Positions 32,628 through 38,801 of a stretch of DNA of 39,759 bases are shown here, in pieces. The stretch's first letter is position 1; each line of letters begins with the position of its first letter. This stretch comes from an uncultured Eubacteriales bacterium (lineage in GTDB: Bacteria > Bacillota > Clostridia > Christensenellales > Aristaeellaceae). The notes under the pieces are model-generated. The model was not told the DNA's origin. It searched no databases and saw only the letters and a list, made by a program, of their open reading frames with translations. The stretch covers positions 1-39,759 of the forward strand of contig CADCHI010000021.1 in the NCBI GenBank assembly GCA_902801165.1. Direction: 5' to 3'. Position numbers and translations under genes: made by a program.

Positions 32628-33470
32628 TCACAGGAAGGAGCGCAGCAGGTCTGCCTCCTTCTTTTTTTCTTTCAGGCAGCTGCACCAGTAATCCAGGTGC
32701 GCGTCCTCATCACTGACCGGAACAGCTCTGTGGCCGGGCGGGACGGACAGCGCGGTTACCTGGGTGTCCGATCCGAAAGCCCACACCGGCAGGCTGTTGA
32801 TCAGCGAGCAGTAATCCGCAAAGTTCGTCTGCGGAATAAACTCGCCGTCCTTCAGCTTTCTGCGGATGTACCGTTCCCAGGCCCCGCCGTTGCAGAAGAA
32901 GAGCATCTGGTGTTCCTTCAGCTCGTCCAGGGAGACGCTCTTCCTTTTGGCTTCCGGCTGATCCTCCGGGATCAGGGCCACCAGCCGCTCCGTGTAACAA
33001 GGAAAGCCATAGGTCCTCTCATCCAGAACCGGTGACTCCGTCAGGATAAATGTATACAGATGATCCACCAGGCCCTGTACCATTTTCTCCGTTTCTGCGC
33101 AAAACGCAGTGCTCAGCTGCATATCCGGGAAAGCCTGTGATGCAACCATGGTCATCTTTGCGACCGGACTATGGGAGCAAAGCGCAAACGAAACCGTATG
33201 CTTCCGGCGCTCTAAGTCCTGGATATGCTTCCGCATGGCCGCTTCCTCACGCAGGATCCGCCCGGCATATTCCGCTGCTGCCTGCCCGTTCTCATTCAGC
33301 GCCATCCGGTTCTTGGTGCGCTCAAACAACGGCGCACCGATTTCCTCCTCCAACTTCTTCATAGAACTGGAAAGGGTAGGCTGCGAGATATGCAGTTTCT
33401 CCGCCGCAGCGGCCTGGGTGCCTTCCTGCGCAAACGCTGACAGGATTTCGAGCAGACGCATTTCGATCAT
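32628..33470 (-). CDS. LysR-family transcriptional regulator
   Basis: The start is the ATG at 33470 (MIEMRLLEILSAFAQEG) behind AGGAG with a long spacer. The 280-residue product has the N-terminal winged helix-turn-helix (GTQAAAAEKLHISQPTLSSSMKKLEEEIGAPLFER) and a periplasmic-binding-protein-like effector domain (VSFALCSHSPVAKM onward). It is convergent with the aldo/keto reductase-flavodoxin operon, 9 bases from its stop, so it probably controls that pair or a gene elsewhere. Its last codons carry the terminator of the opposite operon. Confidence 0.87.
   Translation of the reverse strand: MIEMRLLEILSAFAQEGTQAAAAEKLHISQPTLSSSMKKLEEEIGAPLFERTKNRMALNENGQAAAEYAGRILREEAAMRKHIQDLERRKHTVSFALCSHSPVAKMTMVASQAFPDMQLSTAFCAETEKMVQGLVDHLYTFILTESPVLDERTYGFPCYTERLVALIPEDQPEAKRKSVSLDELKEHQMLFFCNGGAWERYIRRKLKDGEFIPQTNFADYCSLINSLPVWAFGSDTQVTALSVPPGHRAVPVSDEDAHLDYWCSCLKEKKKEADLLRSFL
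32634..32668 (+). terminator. Terminator of AKR-flavodoxin operon inside LysR coding end
   Basis: Stem GAAGGAG-c-GCAG (32634-32645) with CTGC-CTCCTTC (32651-32661), followed by seven T (32662-32668). It serves the plus-strand operon ending at 32618 but encodes the last residues of the LysR gene on the minus strand. Confidence 0.7.
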
Positions 33471-33550
33471 GGCAATGCTTCTCCTGTGCATCAGATTGTT
33501 ATGTGTTGATGAAAGCATCGGACAATTTCAGGTTGCAGCGTATATCCGTT

Positions 33551-34708
33551 TCACCCATGATAAACGATACTTCGATAGTTATCCGGATCGGTGTCCCCCT
33601 CTGTATTGATCAGGAGTATGACCGAGTCTCTATCCAGGCGGAGATTGTCCCGAACGTCGCTGTATTCCGCGTCTGCCAGCGCCTCCATCAATCCCGCCGT
33701 CACGGCCCCGGATTCGCCAGCCACAATCGGCGGATTCTCCCGGCTCAACAGGCGCATGCCGAGCTCGGTCACTTCGTCTGAACAGGCAAAGCCGCCGATG
33801 GCGCGCCCGCCCAATATGTCCCAGGCGAGGGTACAGGGCACGGCGCAGTTCAGGCCGGCCATGATCGTCTCGCCGGAGCCCGTCGCCTTGTGGGGAAGGC
33901 CGTCGCCCGCCTTGAACGACTCATAGAAGCAGGCCACCTGTTCCGCTTCCACCGTTGCGATGATCGGCGCAGACGGGCACGTTTCCAGCGCCGCACCGGC
34001 GATCGCCCCAGCCATCGCGCCGACACCCGCCTGAAGGAACAGGTGCGTGGGCCGCGTCTTCATCTGATTCATCGCCTCGTAGAACAGCGTCGTGTAGCCC
34101 TGCATGATCCACAGCGGCACCTGCTCATAGCCCTCCCATGAGGTGTCCTGGATCAGCAGCCAGCCATTTTCCTCCGCGATCCTGCTGGTCCATGCCACGC
34201 AGTCGTCATAAGCCATGTCTGTGATCGCCACCTCGGCGCTGCCCGCGTCCCGGATGGCCTGCGCCCGAACCTCCACGCTGCCCTTTGGCATGAAGACATG
34301 CGCATGGCAGCCGAACACGCCCGCCGCCCAGGAGACGCCCTTGCCGTGATTGCCGTCGGTGGTCGTGGCGAAGTGCATTTCGCCGATCCTTTCACGGCAA
34401 GGCGATGTGCGCAGCATGTCCAGCGTCGCCGCCTCCGGATCGAGCTCCAGTGCCTCGCAGATCATGCGGTACATCGCGTAGATCCCGCCGAGCCCCTTGA
34501 ACGCCTTGAGGCCGAAGCGCGACGATTCATCCTTGACAAAAACCGCCCGCACCCCCAGCCGATTCGCCAGCTCCGGCAGCTCCCGGAGCGCCGTCGGCGC
34601 ATAGTCAGCAACCATGCTGTGGACCCGCCGAACTATTCTCGTCTGCGCCTGGGAAAACACCGAGGTATTGCACTTATGCCCTTGGGCATTCCTGCTGAAT
34701 TGAATCAT
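33551..34708 (-). CDS. dpaL: Diaminopropionate ammonia-lyase
   Basis: The start is the ATG at 34708 behind GGAGGATAAA. The 385-residue PLP enzyme matches DpaL (YgeX): FVKDESSRFGLKAFKGLGG with Lys71 as the Schiff-base lysine, FATTTDGNHGKGVSW, and a Gly-rich phosphate-binding GVGAMAGAIAG. It converts 2,3-diaminopropionate to pyruvate and two ammonia. It stands alone without the usual peptidase or purine-degradation neighbours. Its ribosome site is in the last codons of the truncated acetyltransferase frame just upstream. Confidence 0.88.
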   Translation of the reverse strand: MIQFSRNAQGHKCNTSVFSQAQTRIVRRVHSMVADYAPTALRELPELANRLGVRAVFVKDESSRFGLKAFKGLGGIYAMYRMICEALELDPEAATLDMLRTSPCRERIGEMHFATTTDGNHGKGVSWAAGVFGCHAHVFMPKGSVEVRAQAIRDAGSAEVAITDMAYDDCVAWTSRIAEENGWLLIQDTSWEGYEQVPLWIMQGYTTLFYEAMNQMKTRPTHLFLQAGVGAMAGAIAGAALETCPSAPIIATVEAEQVACFYESFKAGDGLPHKATGSGETIMAGLNCAVPCTLAWDILGGRAIGGFACSDEVTELGMRLLSRENPPIVAGESGAVTAGLMEALADAEYSDVRDNLRLDRDSVILLINTEGDTDPDNYRSIVYHG

Positions 34709-34709
34709 T

Positions 34710-34835
34710 TTATCCTCCGATTTCAATGGGTTTACCACCCCACCCGGCATTATAAAACAGGGTTTCTTTGTCCACCATCAGTTTTTCTCTGAACCATAAA
34801 TCGTCAAAAGCCGGCTTGACCAAAGTAAGCATCAT
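34710..34835 (-). pseudogene. N-terminal fragment of a GNAT acetyltransferase
   Basis: An open frame of 41 codons starting MMLTLVKPAFDDLWFREKLM behind GGAAG. This opening (KPxFDDLWFRxKLMxDxET, then YNAGWGG) is that of a Clostridial GNAT acetyltransferase, but it stops after GKPIEIGG instead of continuing for about 120 residues. The stop overlaps the ribosome site region of the diaminopropionate lyase, so any translation would feed into that gene. It starts 26 bases after the GrpB-like stop. Confidence 0.5.
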
Positions 34836-34861
34836 TTATCTTCCCTGCAAACCCCGATTTG

Positions 34862-35428
34862 TCAGTATCGGTCTCCATATTCCTTTCGTGCTATAGCTGT
34901 CCATTCAGAGATGAAAGCGGTCTTTGCTGTTGTATAAGCATCCCGGTTATGCTCGTATTTTTTCCACAGGCGGAGCTTCAACGATTCATATTCCCTTGCC
35001 ACGTCAGGATGCTCATTCAAATAATCGCGGAAGTACAGCTCATCGTCGTCTCCGGCGTATCGCAAATGGATATGATACACCTTGTCCGCAAAACCATCTT
35101 TGGTATATCCCTTGTTCAGCGAGACCCTGGTTGCCTCGGAGGACATGATGATAAAGCCATTCTGCTCCAATATCCGTGCCATATCCTTCAAGCTGCTGCT
35201 TTCAGGTATTTCTACCATCACATCTACGATATTCTTTGCCCATATCCCCTTAATCGCCGTACTTCCAATGTGGCTGATTCTATGAATGGGACAGCCTGTA
35301 AACAGATCCTGCAGCAGAATTTCAATCTCTTTATAGTCATCTGCCCACTGATCGGTATGCTCAACAAGAAAGATTGGAAACAGCTCCCATAGTTCTTCCA
35401 AAGTCATTTCTGACAATTCTTTTCCCAT
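34862..35428 (-). CDS. GrpB-family protein (nucleotidyltransferase superfamily)
   Basis: The start is chosen at the ATG at 35428 (MGKELSEMTLEELWELFPI); the frame upstream runs into the DUF1294 remnant and has no better site. The 188-residue product has the GrpB/UPF0157 core: HRISHIGSTAIKGIWAKNIVDVMVE (the G-S-T-A and D-V-x-V-E metal site), and the C-terminal YFRDYLNEHPDVAREYESLK. Members may be nucleotidyl-transferases or CoaE-linked, but the reaction is not established. Not linked to its neighbours in function. Confidence 0.85.
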   Translation of the reverse strand: MGKELSEMTLEELWELFPIFLVEHTDQWADDYKEIEILLQDLFTGCPIHRISHIGSTAIKGIWAKNIVDVMVEIPESSSLKDMARILEQNGFIIMSSEATRVSLNKGYTKDGFADKVYHIHLRYAGDDDELYFRDYLNEHPDVAREYESLKLRLWKKYEHNRDAYTTAKTAFISEWTAIARKEYGDRY

Positions 35429-35466
35429 ATACTTCCGCTCCCCAAAAACCGATTCAGTGCCGCGCT

Positions 35467-35661
35467 TCATCGCACCAGCAGGTACGTTCCCACTGCCAGC
35501 AGGGCAATCTGCACGATCAACAGCACCGGAAAGAACACCCTGAAATACCAGTGTTGAGTCTTGTGATTGAACACCTTCATGCCCAGCACGCCGCCCAGTC
35601 CCCCAAAGCACGCCGTCACCAGGGACAGCCGTTTCTCAGGTACGCGCCACCTGCCCTGACG
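35467..35661 (-). pseudogene. 5'-truncated DUF1294 membrane protein
   Basis: An open frame from a TGA at 35662 to the TGA at 35467 reading RQGRWRVPEKRLSLVTACFG, then GVLGMKVFNHKTQHWYF and a final hydrophobic span. This is the second half of a DUF1294 protein (WRxPE, GGxxG, HKTxHWYF). The N-terminal half with its first two spans and the DKRxA motif is missing, and the break lies right next to the structured repeat at 35672. No start codon is available, so it is a remnant. Confidence 0.6.
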
Positions 35662-35671
35662 TCAACGCCGC

Positions 35672-35720
35672 GCCTCAAATCTTCGATTTGAGCCGTCAGC
35701 GGTCCGGATCCGGCTTTGTT
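35672..35720. repeat. Diverged copy of the structured repeat at 1-215
   Basis: Stem CTCAAATC (35674-35681) with GATTTGAG (35685-35692) and the flank AGCCGTCAGCGGTCCGGATCCGGC. Compared with the reverse complement of 28-75 (TCGAATC-ttc-GATTCGAGCCGTTGGCGGTCTGG), one stem base pair has changed on both sides (C-G to T-A type), keeping the pairing. Direct repeats of TTTGTGATT follow (near 35719, 35730 and 35802). Confidence 0.5.
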
Positions 35721-35762
35721 TTGTGATTAATTTGTGATTATCGGTTCAGGAACAAATCATTT

Positions 35763-35802
35763 AGGGCCAGCGTCCCACTTCGCGCCGGCCCTTCTATTTT
35801 TT
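35763..35802 (+). terminator. Rho-independent terminator, plus strand, orphan
   Basis: Stem AGGGCC-a-GCG (35763-35772) with CGC-c-GGCCCT (35783-35792), then CTA and six T. No plus-strand gene precedes it, so like the one at 2668 it may be left over from a lost gene or element. The stretch 35803-35889 shows no gene. Confidence 0.6.
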
Positions 35803-35889
35803 GTGATTCTGCCCCAAGGGTGCCGGCTTAATCTCATAAATAATTATGCAGGGGCTCTTGCAAAGAGAAACGTCAGCTTTGTATCAAAG

Positions 35890-36000
35890 TTAGTACGCGC
35901 GGGTAATCCTCTCCCGATACTGACGCAGCTCCTTTTCATTGTTGTTTTCCATGAACTGCTCGATGTATTTGAGCAGTTCATCCCTGCCCTCCGGTACCGT
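35890..36000 (-). pseudogene. 36-codon open frame, probable gene tail
   Basis: Open frame between a TGA at 36001 and the TAA at 35890, reading TVPEGRDELLKYIEQFMENN, then NEKELRQYRERITRAY. It looks like a charged helical C-terminus of a real protein but has no start codon. It contains a 9-bp inverted repeat (35953-35961 with 35971-35979). Family not recognised. Confidence 0.3.
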
Positions 36001-36008
36001 TCATCGGG

Positions 36009-36629
36009 TTACTTCTTTTTCACAGCTCCAGCCGGACATTCTGACAAGCAGTTACCGCAGTGCAGGCAATGATCCTGCTCGATCACAAAAGGTATACTTT
36101 CCTGACAGATGCAGTCCTGGGGACAGACAGCGGCACACGCACCACAGCCTGTGCAGGCATCAGTGATATAGAAACCCTCCCGCCTCTTTTCAGCACCGCC
36201 GAAGGTGAAAGACGCGCGTTCGATCGGCCTCTTGGACAGATCGAACCATTCCCCTGTGCCTTCGTAGATCTGAAAAGCCGTCAGCGCCTGACGCGCCTGT
36301 TCCGTCGGATAAATCTTATACATATAGGGATTCTTTTCGAGCAGCTCCGGGATCTTTCCATAGCCCAGTTCGCGTACCTTGCCCCGGACTGAGACGGCCA
36401 CGCTGGACAGGGTATCCTCGCCCTTCATCGCGGTAAAGGCCAGAAAGCCGCGCTTGACCAGACGGTTGTAGAAGCCCTTCCCCTTAGCCGTCAGGAAATA
36501 AAGGCTGTCGTCGTCACTGTCCATCATGTCGATGGCCGCCGTGACGGGCAGCCCCTCATCATCCACGGTCCCGACGATGGTCGTGTGGATCTGCTTCACC
36601 ACATAGGCCAGATAGTCTTTCGTTTCCAT
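36009..36629 (-). CDS. PPOX-fold flavoprotein fused to a 2x[4Fe-4S] ferredoxin domain
   Basis: The start is the ATG at 36629 behind GGAGGAG. The 206-residue product has an FMN split barrel (residues about 1-135; VVKQIHTTIVGTVDDEGLPVTAAID) and a C-terminal bacterial ferredoxin with CTGCGACAAVCPQDC and CLHCGNCLSECPAGAV, enough for two 4Fe-4S clusters. Such fusions move electrons between ferredoxin and flavin; the final acceptor is unknown. It follows an Rrf2 regulator by 50 bases with an attenuator-like hairpin between, which suggests redox- or Fe-S-linked control. No relation in sequence to the smaller PPOX protein at 2858 beyond fold. Confidence 0.85.
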   Translation of the reverse strand: METKDYLAYVVKQIHTTIVGTVDDEGLPVTAAIDMMDSDDDSLYFLTAKGKGFYNRLVKRGFLAFTAMKGEDTLSSVAVSVRGKVRELGYGKIPELLEKNPYMYKIYPTEQARQALTAFQIYEGTGEWFDLSKRPIERASFTFGGAEKRREGFYITDACTGCGACAAVCPQDCICQESIPFVIEQDHCLHCGNCLSECPAGAVKKK

Positions 36630-36645
36630 AAAGCTCCTCCGAAAA

Positions 36646-36674
36646 GGACTCCGATGACGGGCGCATCGGAGTCC
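36646..36674 (-). promoter_or_regulatory. Attenuator-like hairpin between rrf2 and PPOX-ferredoxin genes
   Basis: Perfect 11-bp stem (36646-36656 with 36664-36674), 7-base loop, followed on the minus strand by TTTT and then the ribosome site of the next gene. It could act as a partial terminator that sets the ratio of regulator to flavoprotein. Confidence 0.6.
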
Positions 36675-36679
36675 AACCA

Positions 36680-37120
36680 TTATTCCTGTTCCGCCAGGAG
36701 TTCCTTCATTCCTGTTCTCAGGTCTGCAAGGGTGTACTTCCGCATCTCATCCTCCATTGCATCCTGGATGGCTTTCAGCTTGTCGTCCAGCAGCGCGTGG
36801 ATGTTCCGGCCCACCGGGCAGTCGGGATTCGGCGCGTCGTGGAAATGGAACAGGCTCCCGTTTTCCACCGGCTCAATGGCCTGATATACGTCGAAAAAAG
36901 TGATCTCCTCCAGCGGCTTGTTCACGGTAATGCCGCCCGTTCCCCGGGCCACCGTGATCAGCCCTGCGCCTTTCAACTGCGAGAGGATTTTGCGGATGAT
37001 GACGGGATTCGTGTTGATGCTGCTTGCAAGGAAGTCGCTGGTCACTTTGTAGTCGTCCTTAAAGACATCTACGCAGGCGAAAATGTGCAGCGCCACCGTG
37101 AACCTGCTGGAAATCTGCAT
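36680..37120 (-). CDS. Rrf2-family transcriptional regulator
   Basis: The start is the ATG at 37120 (MQISSRFTVALHIFAC) behind GGAGG. The 146-residue product has the Rrf2 winged helix (TSDFLASSINTNPVIIRKILSQLKGAGL, ARGTGGITVNKPLEEIT). A single Cys in the later loop (APNPDCPVGRN) stands where IscR-like members use three, so an Fe-S cluster is doubtful and it may sense by other means (YwnA/CymR-like). It heads an operon with the PPOX-ferredoxin gene. Confidence 0.87.
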   Translation of the reverse strand: MQISSRFTVALHIFACVDVFKDDYKVTSDFLASSINTNPVIIRKILSQLKGAGLITVARGTGGITVNKPLEEITFFDVYQAIEPVENGSLFHFHDAPNPDCPVGRNIHALLDDKLKAIQDAMEDEMRKYTLADLRTGMKELLAEQE

Positions 37121-37156
37121 ATTCACACCTCCAAACCCCATCGTTACACTATGGCC

Positions 37157-37165
37157 ATTATACCA
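37157..37165 (-). promoter_or_regulatory. Extended -10 promoter of rrf2 operon
   Basis: Minus strand TGG-TATAAT, an extended -10 (TATAAT at 37157-37162), 37 bases before the ATG. The only -35 candidate (TTGCGC) needs a 19-base spacer, so the extended -10 probably matters most. The same 11-mer CATTATACCAT recurs near 37240. Confidence 0.5.
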
Positions 37166-37170
37166 TGATT

Positions 37171-37234
37171 GTCGGCGTGCTGCGCAACTCGCTTCGCTCC
37201 CTTGCCCGCCGACCCGGAAAAACTCTGTTTTTCC
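37171..37234. terminator. Double hairpin between repeat-protein gene and rrf2
   Basis: GTCGGCG (37171-37177) with CGCCGAC (37207-37213) flanks a CTCGCTTCGCTC loop, and GGAAAAAC (37216-37223) with GTTTTTCC (37227-37234) forms a short stem. The latter lies 14 bases past the stop of the minus-strand gene ending at 37249 and is its likely terminator, though a U-tract is only present within the stem. Confidence 0.45.
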
Positions 37235-37248
37235 TAATCATTATACCA

Positions 37249-37962
37249 TTACTTGATGGGAGAAGCAACTGTCTCGCCCTCGGCGGTGACGAACGCGCCA
37301 GTTTCGGCATCCATGGTCAGCGGGTCGGCGTGGCCGGTGATGGCGGCAGCGTTCTCGGCGTCATACCAGAAGATGGCATCGGTATCGGCGACAGTCATGC
37401 CGATCAGCGCACCGGCAGGCGCGTCGAAGCGATAACCCTCGGTGCCTTCAACAGCACCGTTCACAATAGCCGCGATTTCCTCGGCGGTGTAGGGAGCATA
37501 CTCGGGGTTGGTGGGATTGACGATGCCCTCCAGCTCGTAGTAAGCGGCGGTATAATAGATCGTGCCCACGTTCCCATTGTTCAGCGGCAGCGCACCGTAG
37601 GCCCACAGCGTGATGGGGGTAGCAACGGCCTCGCCTTCGGCGGTGACGAACGCGCCGGTTTCGGCATCCATGGTCAGCGGGTCGGCGTGGCCGGTGATGG
37701 CGGCGGCGTTCTCGGCGTCATACCAGAAGATGGCATCGGTATCGCCGACGGTCATGCCGATCAGCGCACCGGCGGGCACGTCGAAGCGATAGCCCTCGGT
37801 GCCTTCAACAGCACCGTTCACAATAGCCGCGATCTCATCGGCGGTGTAGGGAGCATACTCGGGGTTGGTGGGATTGACGATGCCCTCCAGCTCGTAGTAA
37901 GCAGCGGTATAGTATATCGTACCCACGTTTCCATTGTTCAGCGGCATTGCGCCATAGGCCCA
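37249..37962. repeat. Tandem duplication, 357-bp unit
   Basis: Two copies of a 357-bp unit inside the secreted-protein gene (about 37249-37605 and 37606-37962), about 93% identical by eye. The unit is in frame, so expansion or loss by recombination would change protein length in 119-residue steps. Confidence 0.75.
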
Positions 37963-38049
37963 GTTCATGTTCGTTTCCTCCTCAGCAAAAGCGGTCATTG
38001 CGGTCATCATCATCAGGGCAGCCAGGACAACAGCGAGCAGTTTCTTCAT
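37249..38049 (-). CDS. Secreted protein made of two near-identical 119-residue repeats
   Basis: A 266-residue protein. Residues 1-22 are a signal peptide (MKKLLAVVLAALMMMTAMTAFA), likely cut before EEE. The rest is two copies of a unit of 119 residues (first Trp at 30, second at 149), beginning WAYGAxPLNNGNVGTIYYTA and ending MDAETGAFVTAEGE. The copies differ at about six residues and, by eye, about 23 bases over 350, so the duplication is recent. The product has no Cys, is acidic and rich in Ala, Gly, Thr and Tyr, and has no membrane span beyond the signal. I do not recognise the family. It has a perfect promoter with two 25-bp dyads upstream, so it is tightly regulated and probably exported to the cell surface or medium. 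Confidence 0.8.
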   Translation of the reverse strand: MKKLLAVVLAALMMMTAMTAFAEEETNMNWAYGAMPLNNGNVGTIYYTAAYYELEGIVNPTNPEYAPYTADEIAAIVNGAVEGTEGYRFDVPAGALIGMTVGDTDAIFWYDAENAAAITGHADPLTMDAETGAFVTAEGEAVATPITLWAYGALPLNNGNVGTIYYTAAYYELEGIVNPTNPEYAPYTAEEIAAIVNGAVEGTEGYRFDAPAGALIGMTVADTDAIFWYDAENAAAITGHADPLTMDAETGAFVTAEGETVASPIK

Positions 38050-38076
38050 GGTGGTTCCTCCTCATTGAGATTCATT

Positions 38077-38101
38077 TGATGTAACCACATTGGTTTCATC
38101 A
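38077..38101. promoter_or_regulatory. 25-bp dyad operator O1
   Basis: TGATGTAACC-acatt-GGTTTCATCA; arms of 10 bp with one mismatch. It begins about 3 bases past the expected transcription start of the repeat-protein gene, a position where a bound protein blocks transcription. It matches O2 at 18 of 25 positions. The regulator is unknown. Confidence 0.65.
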
Positions 38102-38110
38102 GTTGCGATT

Positions 38111-38139
38111 ATCATAACACCAGCCTGATGTAATGTCAA
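38111..38139 (-). promoter_or_regulatory. Near-consensus sigma-A promoter of repeat-protein gene
   Basis: Minus strand: -35 TTGACA (38134-38139), 17-base spacer, -10 TATGAT (38111-38116). The gene has GAGGAGG before its ATG at 38049. Such a strong promoter usually needs a repressor. Confidence 0.8.
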
Positions 38140-38150
38140 TAGTTACACCA
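38126..38150. promoter_or_regulatory. 25-bp dyad operator O2
   Basis: TGATGTAA-tgtcaatag-TTACACCA; arms of 8 bp with one mismatch, same total length as O1. It covers the -35 box. Centres of O1 and O2 are 49 bp apart. Confidence 0.6.
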
Positions 38151-38283
38151 AAACTTTACTTTGATTGTTTTGCTGGCCCAGGGGATCGAGGCCATCATCG
38201 TAAGCGAGCGGGATTACCTGAACTCCGGTGGCACCCTGTACAATGGATCAGAATAAACCGGTGATGGAAAGCCCACCGTACAC

Positions 38284-38321
38284 AAAAAAACGCGGCCCCG
38301 GGGTTCTATCCCCCAGGGCCG
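38284..38321 (-). terminator. Rho-independent terminator of recombinase remnant
   Basis: Minus strand: ACGGCCC-t-GGGG, 7-base loop, CCCC-g-GGGCCG, then seven T. It follows the stop of the truncated recombinase frame. The stretch 38151-38283 before it holds only a short plus-strand open frame (about 38163-38265, ...IEAIIVSERDYLNSGG...) that I cannot identify. Confidence 0.7.
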
Positions 38322-38327
38322 TTTGCG

Positions 38328-38624
38328 TCACCCTTCGATGGCCGGGCCGCCTTTGAATTCAAATCTCATTGTGCCGTCCGGCTTGATCCATAGCCGATCC
38401 ACCGTATTCAGCCAGAGCGTTTCGTCGAACCCGGTAATCCGGCCCTCGTCCTGGATTACGCCGATATAATGCCGGATGCCGTTCAGCTTGGCAATCAATT
38501 CCGCGCGCTGGCGTTCGAGGTCGTGAATCTCGTTCTGGATGGAATCGTGCCGGGCCATTAGTTCCTCGAATTTCTGCCGGTTCTCATACAAGCCCGTGTT
38601 CATGCTTGCATTCCTGGACAACAT
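38328..38624 (-). pseudogene. C-terminal fragment of a large serine recombinase
   Basis: The frame reads NRQKFEELMARHDSIQNEIH, a coiled-coil of the recombinase C-terminal region, then GFDETLWLNTVDRLWIKPDG and MRFEFKGG, the typical end of serine integrases from integrative elements. About 400 N-terminal residues including the catalytic Ser domain and zinc ribbon are missing. The upstream break at about 38600 abuts another gene fragment on the other strand. It is a remnant of a mobile element. Confidence 0.6.
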
Positions 38625-38778
38625 GAATGACGCCGGGGAGGCGCGTCTGGAAGATGTCGCCCGATCCTTCGCCGCATTCTACGAGGATCGCCTGGCCCAC
38701 GGCCTGCCAGCCGAGAAGAAGAATTGCATCTTTACGAAGGGCGGGTACTCGCAGAAGGATGTAGAACGCCTGATCCTT
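38602..38778 (+). pseudogene. Internal fragment of an unidentified larger protein
   Basis: A well-formed 59-codon stretch reading LAFLDNMNDAGEARLEDVAR, then SFAAFYEDRLAHGLPAEKKN and CIFTKGGYSQKDVERLIL; after this the frame runs into low-quality sequence. Base use is like a real gene. It resembles inner parts of large helicase or restriction proteins, but I am not sure of the family. Both ends are broken: by the recombinase remnant on the left and the DUF1269-like remnant on the right. Confidence 0.4.
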
Positions 38779-38801
38779 TGTATTACTGCGTCCCGATATG
38801 T

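Noticed and set aside
35953-35979. 9-bp inverted repeat as terminator of the PPOX-ferredoxin gene
   Set aside because: No T-tract on the minus strand, and it lies in a frame that looks coding.
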